A stretch of DNA of 6,967 bases. Origin: Bacillota bacterium (GTDB lineage Bacteria; Bacillota; Clostridia; Oscillospirales; Oscillospiraceae). Position numbers and translations under genes: made by a program. The notes beneath the pieces were generated by a model that was not told where the DNA came from, searched no databases, and saw only the letters and a program-made list of their open reading frames with translations. Location: the NCBI GenBank assembly GCA_023406225.1, contig JAEXWS010000183.1:1-6967 (forward strand), written 5' to 3'. Numbering within the stretch: the stretch's first letter is position 1; each line of letters begins with the position of its first letter. Below are positions 1 through 5,386 of this stretch, one piece after another.

Positions 1-462
1 GACCACATCCACCCGGCGGCGCTCCGCCGCCTCCAGCACCTGGTCCAGATTTTTGATCAGCCGCGCCTCCAGCTCGCCGTAGTGGGAGAAGTCGTCGATC
101 ACGCCCCGCATGGAGCCGAAAATCACCTTGCAGCGGAGCTTTTCTGCCAGCTCCACGTGCTCGATCAACCGGGCGACCGCCTGGCGCTGGGTCTCGTCGT
201 CCCCGGAGATGAGGCAGAGCCCGTTTCCGAAATACTCCATGCCCGTGGCAATGGCGGACACCTCCAAACGGTACCGCTCCATCAGCCGCAGCAGCGCCTC
301 CGCATCCCGGGTGAGGGGGTCCTTGATCTGAAGCTCCACCCCGTCGTAACCGCAGGCGGCGGCCTGCTGAAAACACTGTTCAAAAGGCCCCCGCAGCATG
401 ATGGGCGCGGTGACGCCCGCCTGTTCGTCCGTGATGCAGACCGCATATTTCAGTTTTTTCAT
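1..462 (-). CDS. Sugar phosphate isomerase/epimerase-like TIM-barrel protein (N-terminal 154 residues, runs off window)
   Basis: The frame is open from an ATG at 462 to the window edge, giving 154 residues without a stop; the C-terminal part lies outside. The start has a GGAG (470-473) seven bases upstream. The protein begins MKKLKYAVCITDE and shows the alternating strand/helix pattern of xylose-isomerase-like TIM barrels (AP endonuclease family 2 fold): an early GYDGVELQIKDP segment (residues 38-49), a strand ending SAIATG (69-74), a helix with the LAEKLRCKVIFGSMRG strand (105-120), and a helix rich in E, A and L near residues 131-148. Such proteins isomerise or epimerise sugars, keto-sugars or related hydroxy acids, often using a metal bound by acidic and His residues on the barrel strands; most of those sites would be in the missing half. 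Full-length relatives are usually about 250-290 residues. It starts 11 bases after the livF stop, so it is probably the sixth gene of the importer operon and a hint that the imported compound is sugar-like. The fold assignment is fairly sure; the reaction is unknown. Confidence 0.75.
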   Translation of the reverse strand, partial: MKKLKYAVCITDEQAGVTAPIMLRGPFEQCFQQAAACGYDGVELQIKDPLTRDAEALLRLMERYRLEVSAIATGMEYFGNGLCLISGDDETQRQAVARLIEHVELAEKLRCKVIFGSMRGVIDDFSHYGELEARLIKNLDQVLEAAERRRVDVV

Positions 463-473
463 ACCCTTGCTCC

Positions 474-1199
474 CTACTCGTGGCCCAGATAGCTTTTTTT
501 GATATCCTCATTGCTTCGCAGCGCCTCCGCCGAGCCCTCGATCACGATCTGCCCGGTTTCCATCACATAGCCCCGGTGGGCGATCTGCAGGGCCGCGTTT
601 GAATTCTGCTCCACCAGCAGAATGGTCATCCCGTCCTGGTTGATCTTCTGGATGGTGCGGAAGATGTCGCTGATGACCCGGGGCGCCAGGCCCAGGGAGG
701 GCTCGTCCATCATCAAAAGCTTCGGGTGCTGCATCAGCGCCCGGCCCACGGCCAGCATCTGCTGTTCGCCGCCGGAGAGCGTGCCCGCCAGCTGACCCTC
801 CCGCTCCTTCAAACGGGGGAAAAGGCTGTAGACGTACGCCAGGTCCTGCTGGACGGCCTTCCCGCCGGACGGCTGAAGAAACGCGCCCATCATCAGGTTT
901 TCCGCCACGGTGAGCTGGGCGAACACATGCCGCCCCTCCAGGCATTGGGCGATGCCCAGCTTGGAGATCTGGTGGCTTTTCATCCGCTCGATGTTTTTCC
1001 CCTGGAACAGGATCTGTCCCTCGCCGCCCCGTCCCAAAAGACCGGAGATGGAGCGCAGCGTGGTGGTTTTTCCCGCTCCGTTGCCGCCGATGAGGGAGAC
1101 GATCTCCCCCTGGTCCACGTGGAGGGAAATGCCGCGGATGGCGTGGATGTGGCCGTAATGAAAGTTATAATCGACAAGCTCCAGCAGTTTTTCAGGCAT
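474..1199 (-). CDS. livF: HAAT-family ABC importer ATPase, LivF type
   Basis: This is the cytoplasmic ATPase that pairs with LivG to power the LivHM permease. Counted from the ATG at 1199 it is 241 residues, close to the usual LivF length of about 235. Visible motifs are Walker A GGNGAGKTT (38-46), signature LSGGEQQ (141-147), Walker B LLMMDEPSLGL (161-171) and LLVEQN (194-199), where Gln stands at the H-loop position as in other LivF proteins. In the Q-loop region, where LivF proteins usually read VPEGR, this one reads CLEGR (86-90), a small departure that keeps the Glu. A longer frame begins with GTG at 1208, but that codon lies within the GGGAGGT Shine-Dalgarno (1207-1213), which sits seven bases before the ATG, so I chose the ATG. 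The gene overlaps the livG end by 8 bases, suggesting translational coupling. The family assignment is secure; the substrate is not set by this subunit. Confidence 0.95.
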   Translation of the reverse strand: MPEKLLELVDYNFHYGHIHAIRGISLHVDQGEIVSLIGGNGAGKTTTLRSISGLLGRGGEGQILFQGKNIERMKSHQISKLGIAQCLEGRHVFAQLTVAENLMMGAFLQPSGGKAVQQDLAYVYSLFPRLKEREGQLAGTLSGGEQQMLAVGRALMQHPKLLMMDEPSLGLAPRVISDIFRTIQKINQDGMTILLVEQNSNAALQIAHRGYVMETGQIVIEGSAEALRSNEDIKKSYLGHE

Positions 1200-1953
1200 C
1201 GATGCCACCTCCCAGGTAAGCGGAGACGACCTCCGGGTCGTTTTGAACGGCCTGGGGCGCGTCCAGGGCGATCAGCTTTCCAAAATTCAGCACCGCGATC
1301 CGGTCCGTGATCCGCATGACCAGCTTCATGTCGTGCTCCACCAGCAAAATCGTGATGCCCAGATCCCGGATCCTGCGGATCATCTCGGTGAGTTCCACCT
1401 TCTCCGTGGAGTTCATGCCCGCGGCGGGCTCGTCCAGCAAAAGGAGCTGGGGCTCGCTGGCCATGGCCCGGGCGATCTCCAGGCGGCGCTGCTCGCCGTA
1501 GGAGAGGTTTTTCGCAAGAAGGTCCGCCTTTCGCTCCAGGCCCATGAAGGTCAGAAGCTCCATGCACTTGTCCCGGATCTCCGCCTCCTCCCGCCGCTGG
1601 GCCCCCGTGCGGAAGATGGCGGCGGCCAGACCGCAGCCGGACCGGGTGTGGCGGCCGATCTTCACGTTTTCCAGCACGGTCAGATTACTGAAGAGGTTGA
1701 TATTTTGATAGGTGCGGGCGATGCCCGCCTCGCTGATGCGGTAGGGCTCCAGCCCGTCGATGGGCTTTTCGTTGAAGGTGATGGAGCCGGAGGTCAGCTT
1801 ATGGACGCCGCTGATGAGGTTGAAGAGCGTGGTCTTTCCCGCGCCGTTGGGCCCGATGACGCCGAAGATCTGCCCTTTTTCCACTGTAAAGCTGACCTCG
1901 TTGACAGCCGTCAGGCCGCCGAAGCGGATGGTCGCATGGTCAAGCGTCAGCAT
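1192..1953 (-). CDS. livG: HAAT-family ABC importer ATPase, LivG type
   Basis: This is the second ATPase subunit of the importer, expected to form a heterodimer with LivF under the LivHM membrane pair. It has 253 residues, the usual LivG size. Motifs are Walker A GPNGAGKTT (34-42), Q-loop RTYQNINLF (80-88, Gln83), the LivG-style signature LSYGEQRRLEIARAM (150-164), Walker B LLLLDEPAAGMN (170-181) and the H-loop LLVEHDM (203-209, His207). LSYG in place of LSGG and the AAGMN sequence after Walker B are typical of LivG. The ATG at 1953 is preceded by AAGGAGG (1960-1966) with a 6-base gap, so the start is well supported. The start lies inside the end of livM (14-base overlap), and its own end overlaps livF. 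All catalytic motifs are intact, so the protein should be active. Confidence 0.96.
   Translation of the reverse strand: MLTLDHATIRFGGLTAVNEVSFTVEKGQIFGVIGPNGAGKTTLFNLISGVHKLTSGSITFNEKPIDGLEPYRISEAGIARTYQNINLFSNLTVLENVKIGRHTRSGCGLAAAIFRTGAQRREEAEIRDKCMELLTFMGLERKADLLAKNLSYGEQRRLEIARAMASEPQLLLLDEPAAGMNSTEKVELTEMIRRIRDLGITILLVEHDMKLVMRITDRIAVLNFGKLIALDAPQAVQNDPEVVSAYLGGGIDA
1207..1213 (-). promoter_or_regulatory. Shine-Dalgarno site of livF
   Basis: GGGAGGT lies seven bases before the ATG at 1199 and within the coding end of livG. The alternative GTG start at 1208 would be inside this site, so the ATG is preferred. The overlap fits translational coupling of livG and livF. Confidence 0.75.
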
Positions 1954-2914
1954 GGCGGGCCTCCTTCCTGCGCGTAAAGCGCTGCTTCACCACGTCCACG
2001 ATGCCGGAGATGCCGTGAGGCAGATACAGGAGCACCAGCAGGATGAACCCGCCGTAAACCAGCATCCGGTAGCTGCCCAGCGTCTGGAGGCTCTCGTTCA
2101 AGACGGTGATCACCGCCGCGCCGATGAGGGGCCCGGCGAAGTTGCCCATTCCGCCGAAGAGCAGCATGGTCATAAACAGCACGGACTGGGTGGAGGTGAA
2201 CGTCTCCGGGCTGATGAACCCCACAAAATGGGCGTACATTGCGCCTGCGAAGCCCGTGAACACCGCGCTGACGGCAAAGGCCATGATCTTGTACTTCTGG
2301 GTGTTGATGCCGATGCCGCCGGCGGCCACCGGATTTTCCCGAATGGCCAGGAAGGCCCTGCCCACCCGGGAGTTCACGATCCGCTGCTTGATGAGCAGGA
2401 ACAGGGCCACCATCGCCAGCATAAAGACCAGAAAGCGGAAGTTGTTGTTCAGCTCAAAGCCGAAGATGCGGATATCCGGGATGCGGTTCACGCCGGACAT
2501 GGCGTTGGTGAACGACGCCCGGGAGAGCACGATATACACAAGCTGGCCCACGGCGATGGTCAAAAGGGCCAGGAAGTGGTGGATCAGCTTGGAGGCCGGC
2601 AGGGCCACGATGACGCCCAGGACCAGCGACACCAGGCAGGCCGCCGGAATGGACAGCCAGACCGGCGCGCCCAGCTTCGTGGTCAAAAGGGCGGTGGTAT
2701 AGGCCCCCGCGGCATAAAACGCGGCATGGCCGAGGGATATCTGCCCGGAGTAGCCGAACAAAACGTCCAGGCCGGAAACCGAGATCATGTACATGCACAC
2801 GAAATTCATCAGCGTCAACACGTACTGCTGCGTCCGCAGGCCCGCCAGGGCCGCCGCCAGCAGCACCAGGCAGACCGCGCCCGCCAGCCATTTTTTTCTT
2901 TGGGGTTGCTGCAT
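1940..2914 (-). CDS. livM: HAAT-family ABC importer permease, LivM type
   Basis: This is one of the two integral-membrane subunits that form the translocation path. From the ATG at 2914 it has 324 residues and many hydrophobic spans, beginning with residues about 9-25 and 31-53, then several across 87-130, 160-176, 209-232, 244-275 and 284-298. Family hallmarks are GYSGQISLGHAAFYAAGAY (54-72) and the cytoplasmic coupling loop GRAFLAIRENPVAA (185-198) followed by GIGIN (200-204), which contacts the ATPases. The C-terminal tail is basic (KQRFTRRKEAR), consistent with a cytoplasmic end. The open frame extends to a TTG at 2950, but AAGGAGG at 2924-2930 points to the ATG at 2914, so the extra 12 residues are probably not made. 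The gene begins 38 bases after the livH stop and overlaps livG by 14 bases. Confidence 0.94.
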   Translation of the reverse strand: MQQPQRKKWLAGAVCLVLLAAALAGLRTQQYVLTLMNFVCMYMISVSGLDVLFGYSGQISLGHAAFYAAGAYTTALLTTKLGAPVWLSIPAACLVSLVLGVIVALPASKLIHHFLALLTIAVGQLVYIVLSRASFTNAMSGVNRIPDIRIFGFELNNNFRFLVFMLAMVALFLLIKQRIVNSRVGRAFLAIRENPVAAGGIGINTQKYKIMAFAVSAVFTGFAGAMYAHFVGFISPETFTSTQSVLFMTMLLFGGMGNFAGPLIGAAVITVLNESLQTLGSYRMLVYGGFILLVLLYLPHGISGIVDVVKQRFTRRKEARHADA

Positions 2915-2923
2915 CAATGTTCT

Positions 2924-2930
2924 CCTCCTT
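2924..2930 (-). promoter_or_regulatory. Shine-Dalgarno site of livM
   Basis: AAGGAGG lies nine bases before the ATG at 2914, with a second GGAGA (2921-2925) overlapping it nearer the start. It favours this ATG over the upstream TTG at 2950, which has no comparable site. Confidence 0.8.
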
Positions 2931-2952
2931 TTCTCAACTGCCGGTCCCAAGT

Positions 2953-3828
2953 TTAGTCCGAATCATAGACCTTTGCCTTGAACAAGCCCCTGGGCAGGAA
3001 GATCATGACGACGATCAGGATGATGAAGGAGACGAAATCCTTGTAGGTGGTGGTGAGGTATCCAGCCACGAATGTCTCCACAAAGCCCAGCAGCAGCGAA
3101 CCGGCGATGGCGCCGTACATGTTGCCGTATCCGCCGATCACCGCGCCGGCAAAGCCCTTGGTGCCGATAATGTCGCCCATGCCGGTGCTCACGCCGTAGA
3201 CCGGGCCCAGCAGCGCGCCGATGCCGCCCGCCAGCGCCGCGGCGATGGCCCAGGTGAGCCCTGTGGTGAGGCTGACGTTGATGCCCAGGGAGCTGGCCGC
3301 CAGGGGGTCCATGGCCGCGGCCCGCATGGAGATGCCGAAGCGGGATCTGGTCATGAAAAGGTGCAGCAGCACCATGGCGGCGAAGCCCACCACCATGACC
3401 AGGATGGACTCCGGCTGCACATTGGCCCCGAAGATCTTAACCGTCGTGGCGGAGAAAATGGAGGGCATCTGCAGCGTCTGGCTGCCCCAGAGGGCCTGGG
3501 CCAGATTGGGGAGGATGATGGAGATGGCGATGGTGGAGAGCACGATGTAAATGGATGTGGCGCCCTTGTTCAAAAGGATGCGGATCAGGAACTTTTCCAC
3601 CACCAGGCCCAGGGCGAACATCACCAGCACCGTCAGCAAAAAGGCGATCACGAAGGGGAGCCCCAGGTATTTGTAAAACGTCAGGCCCAGATAGGCCCCC
3701 AGCATCAAAAACTGTCCCTGGCAGAACGTCATGAGGCCGGATGCGGAATAGATCAGGCTGTATCCCAAAGCCAGCATGCCGTACACACTGCCGATCATCA
3801 ACGAGCCGATGATCAAACTAACGACCAT
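2953..3828 (-). CDS. livH: HAAT-family ABC importer permease, LivH type
   Basis: This is the partner membrane subunit to LivM. From the ATG at 3828 it has 291 residues, the normal LivH length. Hydrophobic spans appear around residues 2-24, 37-50, 57-80, 92-112, 141-158, 189-210, 226-255 and 265-280. The coupling loop is RFGISMRAAAMDPLAASSLG (163-182), the LivH counterpart of the EAA loop. An early YSLIYSASGLMTFCQG segment (23-38) and GGYGNMYGAIAGSLLLG (232-248) also match this class. The frame stays open upstream to 3906, which would add 26 non-hydrophobic residues, but that stretch is the livJ-livH terminator hairpin, and a full AAGGAGGT (3834-3841) sits five bases before the ATG. Transcription of this gene must pass the hairpin between it and livJ, so its level should be lower than that of the binding protein. 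Confidence 0.95.
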   Translation of the reverse strand: MVVSLIIGSLMIGSVYGMLALGYSLIYSASGLMTFCQGQFLMLGAYLGLTFYKYLGLPFVIAFLLTVLVMFALGLVVEKFLIRILLNKGATSIYIVLSTIAISIILPNLAQALWGSQTLQMPSIFSATTVKIFGANVQPESILVMVVGFAAMVLLHLFMTRSRFGISMRAAAMDPLAASSLGINVSLTTGLTWAIAAALAGGIGALLGPVYGVSTGMGDIIGTKGFAGAVIGGYGNMYGAIAGSLLLGFVETFVAGYLTTTYKDFVSFIILIVVMIFLPRGLFKAKVYDSD

Positions 3829-3833
3829 AAAGT

Positions 3834-3841
3834 ACCTCCTT
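3834..3841 (-). promoter_or_regulatory. Shine-Dalgarno site of livH
   Basis: AAGGAGGT lies five bases before the ATG at 3828. It decides the start against a longer open frame beginning at 3906. It also lies just downstream of the attenuator, with only three bases between it and a segment (3845-3852) that is complementary to the attenuator loop, so RNA folding here could affect livH translation. Confidence 0.85.
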
Positions 3842-3849
3842 TTTTGCAG

Positions 3850-3899
3850 AAAAAGAGCGCCCGCCGCGTATTTCTGCACTCCATACGGCGGCGGGCGCT
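3850..3899 (-). terminator. Intra-operon hairpin terminator/attenuator between livJ and livH
   Basis: Read in the direction of transcription (minus strand), AGCGCCCGCCGC (3899-3888) pairs perfectly with GCGGCGGGCGCT (3867-3856). After one bulged base (3887), GTA (3886-3884) pairs with TAC (3870-3868), giving 12 + 3 base pairs closed by a 13-base loop. CTTTTTC follows at once (3855-3849). The stem starts 13 bases after the livJ stop. This has the form of a Rho-independent terminator, but the T-tract is only five long before a C, so partial read-through into livH is likely. In many ABC operons such a site gives excess binding protein over permease; applying that here is inference. It could also act as a 3' stabiliser of the livJ message after processing. 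Confidence 0.8.
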
Positions 3900-3912
3900 G
3901 TTTCAACCGGCC

Positions 3913-5100
3913 TTACAGGCTCTTGAGAAACGTCTCAAAGGGGATGTTTTTGCCGTCCACGATGGCGAACAGGTTGCAGGCCGCCAGACCGTCGCCGCTG
4001 CCGTCGGAGTAATCGAACTTGCCGCCGATGCCGGTGTAGTCCACATTCAAAAGGGCCTGACGCATATCGGGCCCCTCCATGGAGGCCGCCGTCTCAAAGA
4101 CCTTGGCCAGCAGCATCATGGAGTCGTAGCCGCGGTAAGCGGTATCCGAGACGGGCATCTCGCCGTACTCCGCCACAAAGGCCTCCAAAAACGCCTTTTC
4201 CTCCGGGGTGGCCGCATCCTCCACGGCGTCGGGGATGACATAGCCGCAGGCAAAGAGCACGCCGTTGGCGGCGTCCCCCGCCACCTCCCGCACGTCGGGG
4301 CTGGCAAAGGTCTCGGGGCCGTAGATGTAGCCCTCATAGCCCAGCTGGCGGAGCTGCTTGCACTGGATGCCGAAGTCCTCGGTGCCGCCGTAGACCAGCA
4401 CCGCGTCCAGACCGGCGTTCACCAGCTTGGTGATCTGGCCGGAGAAGTCCGTGTCCCCCGCCATGTAGTTGGTTTCCATGACGATCTCGATGCCGGTGCC
4501 CGCCAGCTGCTCCTTGATGTCGGCCCAGCCGTTGGTGGCGTATTCGGTGGAGCTGATGAGCGTCCCGAGGCGCGTGGCGCCGACGGTGGTCATCTCCTCC
4601 ACAATGCCGGTGTTGAAGGAAGCGGAGTTCTGGGTGCCGCGGAAGACGTATTCATAGCCGCAGTTGGTCCACAGGGGGCTGGTGCCCGCGCCGATCTCCA
4701 GGATCTGGGCCTCCTCCACCATGTCGGCGGTGGCCATGATGTTGCCGCTGCTCATGGAGCCGATGATGGCGTTGACCTTGTCGGTCTGGATGAGGCGGGT
4801 CACCGCCTTCACCGCCTGCTCGGCATTCAATTGGTCGTCATAGGCGATGACGGTGAACTGCTTGCCGTTGACGCCGCCGTTTTCGTTGATCTGCTTAACC
4901 GCCAGGTCCACGCCCATCTTCTCCTGGGTGCCCACCATGGCGGAGGTGCCTGTCAGCGGCGTATACAGGCCGATCTTGATGGCGTCCGACTCTGCCGGGG
5001 CGGAGCCGCCGGGATCGGCGGCGCTGGGAGCGTCGCTCCCGCAGGCCGCCAGAGAGAGGACCAGGACGAGCGCAAGAGTTGCTGCAAGCTGCTTTTTCAT
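3913..5100 (-). CDS. livJ: Substrate-binding lipoprotein of a HAAT-family ABC importer, LivJ type
   Basis: This is the extracellular solute receptor (Peripla_BP_6-type fold) that delivers ligand to LivHM. It has 395 residues. The N-terminus is a lipoprotein signal: MKK, a hydrophobic core (residues 5-18) and lipobox LAAC ending at Cys20, then a Ser/Ala/Pro/Gly-rich linker (21-38). The mature domain begins IKIGLYTPLTG (41-51) and contains MGVDLAVKQINENGGVNGK (62-80), IIGSMSSGN (112-120), GAGTSP (137-142), the hinge-region Asp/Phe stretch GDTDFSG (215-221), YGGTEDF (237-243) and YGPETFAS (260-267). By eye, SS(117-118), T140 and E263 fall where E. coli LivJ has ligand contacts Ser79, Thr102 and Glu226, which bind the amino-acid head group. 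The LivJ Tyr202 position (YGGY) is Thr240 here, so the ligand may differ. The ATG at 5100 has AAGGAGG (5110-5116) nine bases upstream. It is the first gene of the operon and is divergent from the sensor kinase. Confidence 0.95.
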   Translation of the reverse strand: MKKQLAATLALVLVLSLAACGSDAPSAADPGGSAPAESDAIKIGLYTPLTGTSAMVGTQEKMGVDLAVKQINENGGVNGKQFTVIAYDDQLNAEQAVKAVTRLIQTDKVNAIIGSMSSGNIMATADMVEEAQILEIGAGTSPLWTNCGYEYVFRGTQNSASFNTGIVEEMTTVGATRLGTLISSTEYATNGWADIKEQLAGTGIEIVMETNYMAGDTDFSGQITKLVNAGLDAVLVYGGTEDFGIQCKQLRQLGYEGYIYGPETFASPDVREVAGDAANGVLFACGYVIPDAVEDAATPEEKAFLEAFVAEYGEMPVSDTAYRGYDSMMLLAKVFETAASMEGPDMRQALLNVDYTGIGGKFDYSDGSGDGLAACNLFAIVDGKNIPFETFLKSL

Positions 5101-5138
5101 TGTGAAATTCCTCCTTCTTCCTTGTTTTTCGTAGTTTT

Positions 5139-5191
5139 ATTGTAGTGCTGTTCCGGGGGGATTTATATGGGTCCTGTTCATATTTTTCGCC
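5139..5191 (-). promoter_or_regulatory. Probable livJ operon promoter region (weak elements)
   Basis: On the minus strand TATAAA (5167-5162) and TACAAT (5144-5139) both resemble -10 boxes and would give leaders of roughly 55 or 33 bases. Neither has a good -35 box: the sequence 17-19 bases before TATAAA is GCGAAA/GGCGAA/TGGCGA, and that before TACAAT is AT-rich without TTGACA likeness. A poor -35 is what one expects of a promoter that needs an activator, which would fit control by the two-component system encoded next door, but that is inference. The choice between the two cannot be made from sequence alone. Confidence 0.35.
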
Positions 5192-5304
5192 ATTTTGTCG
5201 CTTGTTTTTGTGGATTTCGGCCAGATGTTTTTGTCTGTTCGTCTGGTTTTTTGCAATAACGGCGGGTCCTTCCAATTCGTGGGATCGTTTCCAGCGGGAA
5301 AAGG

Positions 5305-5334
5305 TTTACAAGAAAGGCCGCCGCCTTCTATAAT
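5305..5334 (+). promoter_or_regulatory. Sigma-70/A-type promoter of the sensor kinase gene
   Basis: TTTACA (5305-5310) and TATAAT (5329-5334) are separated by 18 bases. The -10 is a perfect consensus and the -35 matches five of six positions. Transcription would begin near 5341, giving a leader of about 46 bases before the ATG at 5387. The spacer contains a small palindrome (AAGGC at 5314-5318, GCCTT at 5323-5327) that could be an operator. Confidence 0.75.
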
Positions 5335-5372
5335 GAGAAAAGCTTGGAGAAAAGAGGTGCTGAATTTGAAAT

Positions 5373-5377
5373 GGAGG
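5373..5377 (+). promoter_or_regulatory. Shine-Dalgarno site of the sensor kinase gene
   Basis: GGAGG lies nine bases before the ATG at 5387. A competing GTG at 5357 has GGAG at 5346-5349, seven bases upstream, and would add ten residues. I prefer the ATG because of the better codon and longer Shine-Dalgarno, but the alternative is not excluded. Confidence 0.6.
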
Positions 5378-5386
5378 ACTTCTTTG

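Larger units (their letters stand above)
5101..5386. other. Divergent intergenic control region between livJ and the sensor kinase gene
   Basis: This 286-base stretch has no convincing gene and is visibly richer in A/T than the flanking coding DNA. From left to right it holds the livJ ribosome binding site (5110-5116), weak minus-strand -10 candidates (5139-5144 and 5162-5167), a series of T-tracts from 5183 to 5252, a short hairpin and direct repeat at 5221-5252, an inverted repeat at 5288-5301, and the near-consensus plus-strand promoter of the kinase gene (5305-5334). I found no T-box, no obvious riboswitch and no good match to the CodY or cre consensus by eye. Confidence 0.85.

Noticed and set aside
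82..492. A 136-codon plus-strand open frame opposite the isomerase-like gene
   Set aside because: The minus-strand frame has a start, a Shine-Dalgarno, operon position and a TIM-barrel sequence pattern; the plus-strand frame is its shadow.
1940..1953. The overlaps of livM/livG (14 bases) and livG/livF (8 bases) as a possible frameshift or fusion
   Set aside because: Each gene has its own Shine-Dalgarno and a full-length protein with family-typical ends, so these are ordinary coupled gene overlaps.
1760..2956. A 398-codon plus-strand open frame antisense to livM
   Set aside because: Same shadow pattern; low-complexity His/Gln/Gly/Asp-rich translation and no ribosome binding site worth noting. 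livM on the other strand has full family motifs.
3829..3906. An N-terminal extension of livH starting at 3906
   Set aside because: It would be encoded by the terminator hairpin itself, adds 26 non-hydrophobic residues before the first membrane segment, and ignores the excellent AAGGAGGT before the ATG at 3828.
2917..5145. A 742-codon plus-strand open frame antisense to livJ and livH
   Set aside because: It lies opposite two clearly recognised genes. The predicted protein is rich in His, Gly, Asp, Gln and Ala with no domain logic, the usual shadow of GC-biased codons read in antisense.
5333..5335. ATG at 5333 as the start of the sensor kinase
   Set aside because: It is in frame, but it overlaps the TATAAT box of the kinase promoter, so it would not be in the transcript, and it has no Shine-Dalgarno.
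5101..5386. T-box, riboswitch, CodY or cre site controlling the importer
   Set aside because: Considered because amino-acid importers often have such control, but I could not find the T-box motif, a multi-stem leader, or a good match to the CodY or cre consensus by eye.
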